Below are positions 43,468 through 56,800 of a stretch of 64,000 nt of DNA, piece after piece; positions within the stretch are counted from its first letter, which is position 1; each line of letters starts with the position of its first letter. The position numbers and the translations under genes are program-made. The notes under the pieces are model-generated. The model was not told the origin of the DNA, ran no database searches, and saw only the letters and a list, made by a program, of their open reading frames with translations. This DNA comes from Beroe forskalii (taxonomy: Eukaryota > Ctenophora > Nuda > Beroida > Beroidae), in assembly GCA_011033025.1 (NCBI GenBank), contig WFMF01000199.1, forward strand, positions 243,932 to 307,931, read 5' to 3'.

Positions 43468-44746
43468 CTGGAGTAATATGGAATGTTAACTTTAAATATT
43501 ATGGAAATATTTCAAATTTCATTCCTTCTAATTTTAAATATGGAAATATTTCATACTTCATATCTTCTAAAGTTTTAAACTAAACGTTCAAATTTTACTC
43601 AGGTGAGGTGCTTGTGTCACCCTTCCTCACAATAATAAACTTATCAAATATCTAAATATTTATCATCGGTCACACATAATCAATAAAATTAGACATTAAT
43701 TAAAAATCTAATAGTCCGTAATTACTTATAAGATGACCGTCAAAAGGAAGTTATTATCATGATCATGAAATAACATGTTCATGAAATAACATGTTAATCA
43801 ACATAATACTTGGTTTTAAGTAGTACTAAATAGGTGTTCATGAGCATGACTTAATATTCAGGAACTGGCTCATAGTTTTATCACCCATGTTTTAAACTTC
43901 AAAACTTTACCCAAGATGCGTTAAATAGGGATGTTAAATATGATGACTTCAAAATCAAACTTTTAATCAAGCTTTTCATGTAAATAGTTGTTTTTATGAA
44001 TATCACCAAAGTTAAATATCCAGACGTTTGATTTAAATATCTGGCGTCTTTATAACATAAAATTCATGATTGATCCACAAGCGCAATACGAGATAAATTT
44101 CAGTGCTTCATTATTCGTGTCATTCAAGTCAAAGTCCCATTGCGTTCGTCAAAAATACATAATGGGGCAAGAGAAATATTAAAAACAAATCATATAAATG
44201 GGTCATTATTCGCCAAAATGAAGGCAGCTCCATGATGTGAAAGTGCTAACTTATTGGCGTCTGTGAACTGCTCATAAAGAGAGAAGAGTGGAGAGCATTT
44301 TGATATGCGATACAAGACCATAACGCTGGAATTAAAGCACTGCCAGAAAGTCTTTAAATGAAAATAACCTATTTAGCACTACGTTTCGACGTGAAAATGA
44401 CGTAAAAACTGATACCAAATTAACTTATCGGCAATCATAAAAACGTACTTTATTGAAACTGTAATAATTATAATAAAAATCAAAAAGTGATACAAGTCCC
44501 ATGATTATAAATTTAGAAATTGCCTTAACAAACTGTCGCTTATGTACTTTAGGTGACCCGAAGTCCGAAAGCCTCAAATTTTAGCTAAGTCTACTCAAAT
44601 ACCTACCTCTACCAAATATTCACTTCAACCAAATATTAACTACAACCAAATATTCATCAAGTATTTACCGCCATACAACGGAAAATGTCCGATTATTAAT
44701 TCATCAATTTAACCTAGCTATTCTCTGGATCTACTCACAGCATCCA
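43468..44746. other. Intergenic stretch downstream of CDC6 (minus-strand gene)
   Basis: AT-rich. Short direct repeats occur at 43494-43580 (ATATGGAAATATTTCA) and 44600-44655 (CAACCAAATATT). The CDC6 3' untranslated region should lie at its right end. Confidence 0.5.
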
Positions 44747-44867
44747 TCAGGAGAACTTGGCAGCATTGTCCATGATGCTGGAGAGGAGGGTTTTATCCTC
44801 CAAAACTTGCTCCAATTCCTTGGGCTGGATTCTCAGAGATACTTTCTGCTGTCTCTTGTCTTTATTA
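44747..44867 (-). CDS. CDC6: CDC6 exon 12 (winged-helix end and stop)
   Basis: Acceptor TATCTTCAG. Encodes NKDKRQQKVSLRIQPKELE and onward to a TGA at 44747-44749, matching the family's closing strand and helix. Confidence 0.92.
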
Positions 44868-47800
44868 CTGAAGATAGGAACACTTTTTTCAAATGACAGG
44901 TAATCTACCACCTAGGACACCTATTCAGTATTCAAGAAAGGGAATCATAAACTTCAGATTAGCCATTTCAGTGCTCACTGGTCACAATAAATTAAATTCC
45001 ATGTTTTTATTTCCCCGCATACTTTCGACATTATTTCCTTATTATGAAATGTTTCCTAAGAAGTGAACTGTACCGAGTAGTATCCCAGGCTTATTAAAGA
45101 TGTACAGCGTTATGCCTGGTGCCAGCCATCCTATGACTCCCAAACAGCACGGTTTTATTATGAAACAAAGTGAAAGCTATCATTTAAAACTGGTACATGT
45201 TTCCAATTTCTTAGGTCATTAGCATAGACGTTTACTTTTAAGTAAAACTATCTGAGTGAATAGCGTTGTATTGCAAGGAACGTGAAGCCATGAGAATGTG
45301 CTGATCTGATTCCAAAACCTCTCAGCATTCTAACACAATATCAAAGTTTGCAACAGAACTCATTGCTTCACAGGCAGCCAAGAATAGCAACAAAACATGA
45401 AACATGTGAAACAATGCCCACAACATTAGGACAATGAACAGCGGTTCAAATAAGCACACTATTTCTCGAAATGAATCTACAAGAAAAGCACCAGAGAGTT
45501 TAAACACTGATGATGACTGTCTACTATCTACTATTGTGCTATCCCTGTTTTGAACACCAACACTCACCTTTTGATAGTGACAAGTCCCCTGCTCTCCAGC
45601 AAACTGACCATGTCAACAAACTCCGAGAAGTCCGGGCACTGGAGCGTCCTGTCTGTGCACACCTGGGGGGGTTAAGGAGTAAGAGGAGGGGTAAAAGGGA
45701 AAGAGTTGGGGGAGGACGGGTAAAGAGGTAAGAGGTGGGGGAGGGGCATTAGAGAGGGGTTAGGGATCAGGGAAGGGGTAAAGAGGTAAGAGGTGGGGAA
45801 GAAGGAGGAAGGGGCATGAGAGAGGGGTAAGGAAATAGGAATCAGGGATTGAAGAAGTCAGGGCACTGCAGCATGATGTCAGTGCACACCTGGGGAGGGG
45901 TAACAGGCAGGAAGGGTGGGAGAGTGGAGGACTGAAAGGGGAGTCGGCTTGAGAGGGGTCATTAGTTCTAGAGACTCATTATTTATAAGTTGATATGCAA
46001 TATGCATCACATAACCAGTTTGTGAATCGTGGAGCATATTGTTGTGGTTGTGGCAGCATGACCTTCCCTAATATATTAAATACAGTTAATTGCTAAAATT
46101 CTAGTTGCACCAAAACAAGAAGCAGCTATAATCTTGAATGACAGTTACTTAAAACCATTAAACCATTAAACATGCTCGAGGAGGAAGTCAAATCTAAGTT
46201 TGCGAAAAGGGGGCACTACAAGTTAGTTGGACACAAATAGCTACGTTGTGCCAGCATTAAAACGAATACTTTGATTGATCAAGCTATGATTCAAATAACG
46301 ACCAACCACATCGTATTAACTCTCAATCAAGCACATCCCAGGGCCATCAATTCTAGGATCCGTCAACGTACTATTTCTGAGGGCAGTTAAAGTCCATATG
46401 CTGGAAGTTTGTGCAGAGCTCAGCAGCTCACAAGATTCCACAAGAATCACTTGTAACATGGCCATCTTTTATTGAGTTGAGCCAGTGTAAGGATTACACC
46501 GAGGAAGTTATAGTTACAGATTTTAACAATTTGCTGCTTTGTATGTTAGAGAACCTGGTCTTCCTGACTGAGACCTGAGTTATTTAATAAGCGGTTACAT
46601 GTCGAAGTGGTGACCGTATACCGCAACTTACATGGTCGAGGCGACAGCCGAGACTGTGTAAGTTGGATAATGGACGAGGCGTGCCGAGTTCATTATAATT
46701 TTACCCGACCGGAAACTATTTTCTGACCAAGCAACAGTATTTCGACCCTCGTAAGTAGATTTTGAGTGCTCCTTTTAAATCAAATTTCATTTTAAGCTTT
46801 TTACACTGTAATTGTGGTGGGAATAAAATCCACACAAACATTTGTTGCCCTTGATAATTTAATTAACAAAATATACTCCTTTGAGGCAAGATATTCATTG
46901 ATTAATGAATCAAATACCCAAATAGATTTCTGAACATTTGGTTGATTAAAAGCATGAAATATAGATTGTTGTTCGTGCTTTGACTGCATTACTACGCAAG
47001 ATACTCCATTATCAATCATAATGCACTGAGGAATAGGTGGTCACTATAATAGGGAATATCGGAGCGACGGCGTATAACCTTACCACAGGTCCATTTGACA
47101 TTCGAATTGACCAATCACCGCACGAGTTAACCGTCAACTCACACACTGATTGGTCAATGAGGTTACGATTTCGGGATCCTAGTTCGGGTAAGCTAGAATG
47201 CCGCGGATGCTTTATTGCTTTTTGGCTGGAATTTCGTTCAAGAAGGTTTGTGAATGAGAAAGAAATCAGAAAATGAGGATCATCAGCTTATTGCTGTTAG
47301 CAAATCACAACATAGGGCAGACTAAAAATAAATCGAATATTGTTACAGTCAAAGTGATATGCTGCAGTTGCTATATCTATTATTTGTCTTACCTTCGTGA
47401 GGGTCGAATGGAGTTTTCCGAAGGCGACGGTTTCTGATCTAGCCTTCTTGTTGGTTGCTATAGCAACGGAGCAGAGTAGCAACTGTTGCTGCAGCGGTAG
47501 AGTAGATTCTGTCGAGCTCCCAGATAACTGGTTCTGGAGCTGAACGGAATTGGGAGTGTCAGCTGTGATTATACAGCTATTCAGTTACGTGCATCTTGAG
47601 CAGAATAACCAAGATTTACATTTCTATACTAGACAAAATATTCAATAGTAATTTATGGATGGGAATTATTATTTAGGACTAAGCCATTATGCACATATCC
47701 ATCCATGACAATCACTAACAATGAATAGATATTCTTATCCTTGACTAACCTGTCCACCGTAGACTTCTTGTATGACCTTGCTGATGAAGGGGATCGTTAC

Positions 47801-50800
47801 CTTCTGTCCCTCCTGACCCTTCATCTCCACATTCTCTATTGCTCTCCTGGTAGGAAATAGGAATTTAACTCAGGTATCGTTTGTTCGACAAACATGAGAA
47901 TCATTTCGAGTTTTCGAGTCGCACGGTGCAATAATATGTTCGTTTCTGGTTATACTCTGTATCACGTACGAACGAATGGTGGTCGTGTGGAAATTTTAGA
48001 AGGCATTGTCAGAACTCGCTACATAGTGATACCTATCACAGGGTATGTCACACGATTTATCATAGGAGGCAAGGGAAATAGGAGTTCCGAAACGTCATGT
48101 AATTCTAAAACCTTATCCGAAATCAACATTGCAAAGCAAATTTTCCTCGAGTTATTTGGGCTTTTAGGGAATAAATAGACCAGGGGGAGCGGTTTATGGG
48201 GTCTCTAGTATGTGACTTTGAGTACTTGATACGAAGCCTAAGGCAACACGACTTACCGGCAGATATCGAGAGCTTTCCGGATATCTCCCGTGATGACGGA
48301 TATCTTCCTGGCACAGAACTGGATAGCTCCCGGGTCCATGACATTCTCGACATCCGGCACCTGAGATGGGTTGGTAGTGATCAGGCGAGTGCTCGAAACA
48401 GAATATTCGACAATGCTGCAGTCAAGCTGCTGCAATAAGTATAAAACTTTTCTTCTTATCCTGATTTTGAATTACTCAGTATTTGCCTTCATAATACCTT
48501 ATCGGCAATTTTCCGTTGTTCAACGCTAACACAGGGTTCATATTGTTGGTTCAGAAAATAGGATGTATCAAATACCACAATAGATTTTGGAGCGATAAGA
48601 GAGTCTTAAGAAGACTGTAACCACTGTTATAGACCGTACTATGATCAATGTTAGAAATATTTCAGGAGATTTCGGGAACATTTCAAGGGATATTCTTTGC
48701 ATATCGAAGAATTTATTCCTCATATTAGATTAAATGCAAATAGGTCCGGGATAAACGGACATTTAGGCAATATCCTTGTCTACGGTGCACACTAAATATC
48801 TCACCAAGACAGTTTTTCACGATATGTGAAAATAATTGTTATCGCTTTCGTTGCTCGTCTTATCAGCTCTTGAAATCCTACAAGGCTTGTATTGCAACGT
48901 GCATTGTGTGATATTTATACATTGTACTATACATTGTACAGTGTTAAATGTCGCTCCCATTTGAAGATACCAGTCCCTATCTGAGGGAGATTGGCATTGA
49001 CAGACCTTCTGGCATGGAATTCCGACCGGCTGATGTTCCGGCAGTACGAAGAGCTATGCGACTGATCCGCGGAGACATAGGGGCAGTGTTGAAGTACAAC
49101 CCTGACTGTGCCCGGGATATTCCGCATGAGACTTTCATGAAGGTGAGGAAGGAAAAGCTGTGCGAGTGGCTGGAGAATGTACTTTGCATCACGGATCACT
49201 ACATGGACCCTATCATGAGGGCTGCTTGCGGAGTAGCGGAATCTGTTGGGGAACTCATGGCTGCGAGGGTTGCCGATCAGAAGACCATCATACAACTGCA
49301 GGAGCAGGCCATCGCAGATAAGGACAGACAGCTCTGGAAAGGTACAGGAGACAGTGAAGACTGGGCTGAAGACCTACGCCAGTACTGTGGAACAGAAGTG
49401 CTCGGAAACTGTAAAAAGTGAGATGAAGTCCTACGCTAGTATTGTTGAGAGCAAGTGCGCTGAAGTGCTGTCTGAGAAGAAGATCACCGCTGCAGTGAAG
49501 AGTGCCGTCCAGGCGGAGGATAGATCACGCAACATGATCATCTTCGGGTGTGAAGAGGAAAGCGACGAGATTGTTGAGGAGAAGGTGAGTGAAATCTTCA
49601 CACACCTGGGAGAGAAGCCGCCTGTCGTGCTGTGCTCAAGAATGGGAGCTGTGGCTAGGGCCGGACATCGTCGTCCAATCAAGGTAGTGCTACGGGGCTC
49701 GGACCAGGTAAAGCAAGTTTTGCAGAAGGCAAAGAACCTGAAGGACATTGCTTCTTGTAAAAGAGTGTTTGTCTGCCCCGACAGATCAGTGGAAGAACGC
49801 CAGGAGATCAAGAAGAGGGTGGAAGAACGCAAGCGTCAACGAACTGAAACTGCTCGCGAGATAACATGAGTTGTTATTACGAGTAACGAGAGAGACTGGT
49901 TATCTTGAACGTTGGAGTAATATATCATAACTTCATGTTCAATCTCAAATCCAATGTGCATTATGAATATTTTATAAGATATTTATTGATTGTTTTTGCC
50001 AAGGGGCCAGTGTCATTATGTCCTGAGGATGTGTTCTGGGCCCTTAATTGATATTCGATATTTTGTGAGTTATGTTGAAGTTTTATATTGAGAAACGTGC
50101 TATTGTTATCGGTATCAATTTAAACTTTTGAAATAAAAAAAATGAAGAATATTTAGTACCAGGGGATTTTATAGGGAGCATAATATAACAAACATTCCGA
50201 AATTTGTTTTGGATGATTCTTATGCTCGAAATATCATAAGAAACGCTCCATATCGTTTAGACAGGCATTTTAATACCCGCATACGAGATGACATCCAGCC
50301 GAACCAAGATCAGAGTCAAGAACCAACTTCATGTTTGCTTTCATGTCATATTTCATAAAATAATATTGACTTTTTGAGATTATTGAGATCATGAACGGTT
50401 ACTGAAATCTTCCTCCTGAGAGGATTATTTCGGAAACCTTTAAGGGATATTCTTTGCATATCAAGGAATTCCCCATAAGGTTAAATGCTAATAGGTTCGG
50501 GGTAAGTGGTAACCGGACATTGAGGCTACGGCACAAACTAAATATCACGCCAAGACAGTTTTTCACGATATGTCGATGTACGGGATATTTCGTACCAGGG
50601 GATTTTATAGGAAACACAATATAACAAACATTCCGGAATTTGTTTGGATGCTTTTGATGCTCGAAATTCTAAGAAATTCTGCATTTGACGGGCATTTAAA
50701 TACCCGCATTAGAGATGTCATCTAGGCGCACGCAGATCAGATTCAAGAACCAACTTCATGTTTGTTTCGATGATATATATTTATTAAATAACATTGAATG

Positions 50801-53800
50801 TTTGAGATCATGTACGGTTACTGAAATCAACCTCCTGAAAGGAAGTTTTGCATACCATGTAACATATCCAAAATAAGATTTACCCCTTGAATACGCAATT
50901 AAATATGCGATTTGCAGCGAATTTTTGTATCTCTCGAAAAAAGGGCTAAAGTCACCGTTAAGGCAACTCTGAGATATAGGGACATGGCTGAGGTTAGGGT
51001 CTTTTCTCCTTGTTCCACGCCGATTCAGTTTCATGCAAGTTGACTCAAAGATGAAACTTTGCGTAACAAGCCTAAACAAAGCAAAAGAAGCGAAACAAGC
51101 CCGAAACTGCTAATTAATGCCTTATAGTCGTGCATAGTTACAGCGAAATGGCCAATGACAACGATAATGTATCTGTTGTGTAGACAAAGATAATCAAATA
51201 TCATTTCTATAAAGCATTTCTATTTTCTACGCTCACTAAGATGTTTCCAAATCCCTCAAATGAGGGTTGCCCACCTGTTTTAGGCGGTGTTGGATAATCT
51301 TCACGATCTGGTCCCTGTTGTACGGGGCAAAGTGCAGTAGCCGAGGTTGATACGACACTTTGGCTTTCAGTCGAGGCAGCTGTCGGTCAGTGAGGTCCAA
51401 TGCGTTCGCGATTCCTGAAGAAAATTGTGATAGATGTATCACACGCTAAACCTTCGCACACTTCAGGACCCCGTATTTAAGAAGAAAACACAACACTTTA
51501 TATATTTCGTCGAAGTTCTATGTGAAAAACCCGAAAAAATAAATGTGACCCCTATTGACCCCCTTATATCGTTTCTAGAGGGAAGAAAATTTGACTCGGG
51601 ACTCTTACATGATTTTTTGAGGGAATATTTCTTTATTGTTACTTGAAACCTCAAAAATCGTAACCCTCCGGAATCACGGTTCTTGCGAAATTATCCGACA
51701 AAATAAAACCTGAACCCTTATAACTTAATGAACCTTATTGAAGGTCGAAGGACCACTTATCGTCTTATCATATGTTTTATTCTAGGGGATGGTTAAGTGA
51801 TAATTTACACGAATCTTGAGTTTCAATATCTATACGCAGACCAATCGAAAGCAGCTTTGTGTTTCACCCGGCTTGTCATTAACCAATCACAAGTTAGAAG
51901 ATAATGAGTACACTAACCAATGAGAACGAGTCTTGAGTCGGGGAGGGCAGGCCACTCGAACAACGTGTATAGGATGGAGTTGTCTGACGTCTCAAGTTGG
52001 TCCACTTCATCCAACACCATGACACTGGAGAAAGTGTGAAATGTCAGATAGCATATCTATACGAGTATAGATTGTACACTGAACAGCTGCATCCGCTTTA
52101 AATACAATGAGACCTAAAATAGGTAAAAACAGCGCTGTACAATGCACTTTACATGGCAATTATGGTCAATGGAGCACCAGGAACTCACATCATTTTCTTC
52201 TTGTTTTTAGCAGTGATGAAGGACTGACATGCATTCTTCGTCAGTTTGACGCACTTGAGTTGGGCTGCAATGTCAGAGTAAAGTGCCCTGTTCGAGTTGT
52301 GCGACATGCAGTTGATTTCCACCAAAGTGAAACTCAGCTCTACCTGAAATAAGCGTGCTAAGAAACAGGCGAATATTTTGGATATTTGTATTCAACGCAT
52401 TTTGCAACACCGATGCTATACCTGAGAAGCATTGCATGTTGCAGCTTCATTTGGCCATATTTGGTAACAGAAATGAAGCGAGAAAAACCCTCAAAAGATT
52501 CTAAGTTGATGAAAGCTATTATGCTCATGGCCCAAGCTAATACTGCTATTATACTTTTAAAATGCTATTTTTAGAGACCGAGGCCAGGTCCAACTGTGCA
52601 GAGCGCAAACGTACGTACGAGCGACTGCATGGCTTGCAAGGCCTAGCTGTCATTATGCACTGGCCGGCAAAATTTTCGCGCGCTTTTGGCGCAAAGTTCA
52701 GAAGGAAAATCAGGAAAATGTTACCGCGCGCTACTGCATGTTGAAATCTGATTTCTAGTAGTTGTGACACATTGTGACACAAATGACAAAACCTTTTCAT
52801 TTATATTGGAAGTGTAGAGCAAGAGTTGGTTATCCTGTCAATAAACTCAATATAGGGATTCGTTACAATACAAGGGTACATTGCTGCAGGAAAGTATAGA
52901 GCGAAACTTATTCAGATGAAAGTATGTAGGAACATTATGTTTTTATCAAGTTTTTCATTGTTTCAATGAAGTTTCTCTTTGTTTCATGAAAGTTGAAATA
53001 TTGCAACAAAGAACGAAACGTGTGTGTGCGAAGTGAAAACAATACAATACACACAAAACTACACATCACATTAGACATCAAAAAACACAACGCAATGGAG
53101 TAAGGAAGTGGGTGGTCAGTGGATGCTGTACCGGTGAACCATACATTTCTTTCCTATAATACCTACAATACGATATACAACGCAAAAACGTTTGAACAAT
53201 TATAGCAAATATAGGAAATATGATAGTTAGGCCCGTAAACTTGTTTAAATCCCCAAAACACAATCTCTAGTTTGTCAACCTCGATCGATAGCTATCAGCC
53301 TTTTACTTGATTATGAACCTAACCTTGTGAATTTAGTGAATGTCCTTGTTGAACGGCATGTTTAACAAGAAACTGAAGCTAATACTTAGGTTCCGTACTG
53401 ACAGAACTATTGGTCTATGCAAATTGTACTATTTCTCCACACATCCCCAGATTACCTTGAGTTTTGAGATGATGTGAGTCAGGGAAGCACTCTTCCCAGT
53501 TCCAGGGGCTCCACTGATGTACATGGCTGCAGGTGTGTTGTCAGCTACATTGCTCTGTATGAAGGTGTGTAACTCTTCTACCTCTGCTTCACGACCTACT
53601 AATCTGTAAACATCATGGGGTCAGTGTGAAGTGGTGTGGTAACACGACCTACTAATCTGTAAACAACATGGGGTCAGTGTGAAGTGGTGTGGTAACACGA
53701 CCTACTAATCTGTAAACATCATGGGGTCAGTGTGAAGTGGTGTGGTAACACGACCTACTAATCTGTAAACATCATGGGGTCAGTGTTAAATGGTGTGGTA

Positions 53801-56800
53801 ACACGACCTACTAATCTGTAACATGGGGTCAGTGTGAAGTGGTGTGGTAACACGACCTACTAATCTGTAACATGGGGTCAGTGTGAAGTGGTGTGGTAAC
53901 ACGACCTACTAATCTGTAACATGGGGTCAGTGTGAAGTGGTGTGGTAACACGACCTACTAATCTGTAACATGGGGCCAGTGTGAATTGGTGTGCTAACAC
54001 GACCTACTAACCTGTAACATGGGGTCAGTGTGAAGTGGTGTGTTAACACGACCTACTAATCTGTAAACATCATGGGGTCAGTGTGAAGTGGTGTGGAGGA
54101 GTTCAGTGATGAAAACTATAAACGGGACTTCTATTCCTGTTGATCACCATTCATCCAAGTTAGAGTTGGAAGGAGAACAAAAAGTGACAAGATGCACAGA
54201 AAAGGGAGTGTCAGGCTCATGAAGTAAACGGTCTTTAAACAGTGAGTAGTAAACATTAAACACGCTATTTGAGCGTGGCATGATGTTATAAATGCTTTGT
54301 TGTTGTACCTATAATGAATTCATTAAGAACATAATTTCATAATATTCCGCATATTTTGCCAAATTTACCACTTGGTATTATTGTGTCTTAATCACAGTAA
54401 ATTAGCTCCCTTAAATAACTATGTTACACGCCGACACGCGCAATATTTCCTTATTACTTGCTAAAATTATTCGGGATAATTTCTCAAATTCTTGATTATG
54501 TTCATTGTCAGATTGTTGATCTAAATTCAATGCAGAATGTGATACTGAATAAAGATTTACAATTGGACCGTAATGATGAAACTGTGTATTCCGCTCTCAA
54601 TTCCTTAACAAATAATAATTCCTTAACAAATAATAATGAACAAGAATTAACGAGCCAGAGTGCACTAACCTCAGTTTAGCACTGAAGGTGATTGATAACA
54701 ATTGGTGGTTGAAATGACGTGGTTGATATGACTAAGTGGTATAATGATGACGTCATTATCATTAATCAAAGCTGAACATTGATGACGTGTTACCTCTCTG
54801 GCGTGTTGCAGGACTGGAGGTGTTTCTTGGCTGTTTTCTGGGCGGGAGAAGACGCCACCCCTGCACCCCGGCCTGCTGCTAACTTCTGCTGGAGGAGCTT
54901 CTTACGGCACACCGGCTGACTACCTGGAAATATTTCCTTGTGTTTCGATTGCAGACTAGCGAGTGACAAGCAATCAGACTGCTGTGACTGCTGTTGGGCA
55001 ATGATCAAGAAGAACATAATATCATTGGGTTCGGTATTCAAGGTCTGCATATTGTATATCAACATGTTTATAAGTCATTGATATCACGTGAGTGTTTTCC
55101 TATTGTAATTCACCTCACGACTCAGAACAAGTCATTGTGTATACGCGCAATGTCTTAAGTGTACACAGAGTACACTATTGTAGGGTGGCTGGTGCTTTAC
55201 TACAGGGTATAATGCTGCAGCATATATATTGTGTATAACTTGAACATCACTAACTCTACTAAGCAGTAAGCTAGGCTCCGTCCAGCTCTAAAGTAAAACT
55301 ACAGTTGGCAAAACTACCTAATGTAAATAATATATCTATTGGGTGTATATTCTTCCATATTCAGTGATATCCCGCTAACGTTTACCCAAATATGGAGAAT
55401 TAGTGACGTCACTATTCACGCACGGAACTGTAATTAACGGGACTATTCACAGTGGTAGTATGGTCAAATTAATGCGTGTTTGTGTGAAGACCGCAGTATT
55501 TCAATGGGATTGCTGTACACACAATATCCTAATATCTCCGTACAATGAACTGTAATCTCATCAAACGGTGCACTATGGTCTATAGCTCTATAGGTGGTCA
55601 GTGGGTGAAATAACCGGTTGAGAGTGACGTCATTATCAGCGTTTAACATGGGGGGTTGATGACTTAGAGTCGCCTATTTTCGTGCGAGGGTATGTACATT
55701 TAAATGAGTCACTGCATTAAATGGCTTTTGCATTTATATTTTACTGCGGATACATTGTACTACTTTCTGAAAGTGAGAACTCAGTTATCATGCCTTATAG
55801 ATGCAAAGCCTCTCCCTCTAACTCTATATTGAGAAATGATAATTATACCTGGATGAAAGAAATTACGAAATATTAAAAATAAAATGAAATTCTTAGATAA
55901 TAAACCACGTCACCAACATTCGCCTACGCCCTATATTATGCATCAAGTCCGGTAAAAGCTTAGTCCAAGGTAAGTCGATTGAGGGTTTTCAACTTCCAAC
56001 AATCTACGTAGTAGTTACGTAGTATTTTTATCTAAAAGCCACAGCACAGAAGTGCTGCATTCTGATCAATCACCATACATTTCTAGTCATACTATTCCGT
56101 AGAAGGCTTTACAGTGTGTGCTAATTTTTCAGTCACATACTGAAACTGATCCTAATTACCGGTTGCCCATTCCGTCTTATTCGTTCTAATGGTAATTCGG
56201 CGGAACGCCATTACATGGCATCAAATTGAGATAAGAGAAGACCAAGTTTTGATAATTATCAGGGTCATTCCATCAGCTTTAGTTTCATGGACTCACTGGA
56301 ATTTGGCATGGAGTAGAAAACATATAACCGATGTCTGATAGCGGAGTAACATTATACAATATACAATATACTAAATCAGAGATAATTATCACTGAAAATT
56401 CAAGTCACATTATCTGGTATAACTTCAAGAAATTATTGGAGATTTTGCCAGCAATTAGCTTAATTCAATAAGCGGATATAATTATAGCCATCTTAATATA
56501 ACATTCGAAAATGATCTAGAAAACTTGGCATACCGATTAAACTGTAAACCTACCGAGTTCAAGTTTAGAAACCAATCCAGGGTTGGGAAGGACTTTGGGT
56601 TGCTTGTACGGACTCTTGAAGGGACTCTTGGCGGTGCTCTTGATGATCTTCACCGGACTCTTTATGGGTGATTTGAATGTGTTGTGTGAGGATGATGTGT
56701 TTTCTGAAACGTGGTGTGATGAGTGTTTCGGACTTTTAGTTGGTGAGAACAGTGCGACCTTGCCGCCATGCTGCACGGATTTAACGGGTGAAAACAACAC

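Noticed and set aside
53456-53603. ORC1 or a bacterial-type AAA+ protein
   Set aside because: The combined exons match CDC6 motif by motif (GIANALDLTDR, QFCARK, LFEWP), and no BAH domain or bacterial features occur.
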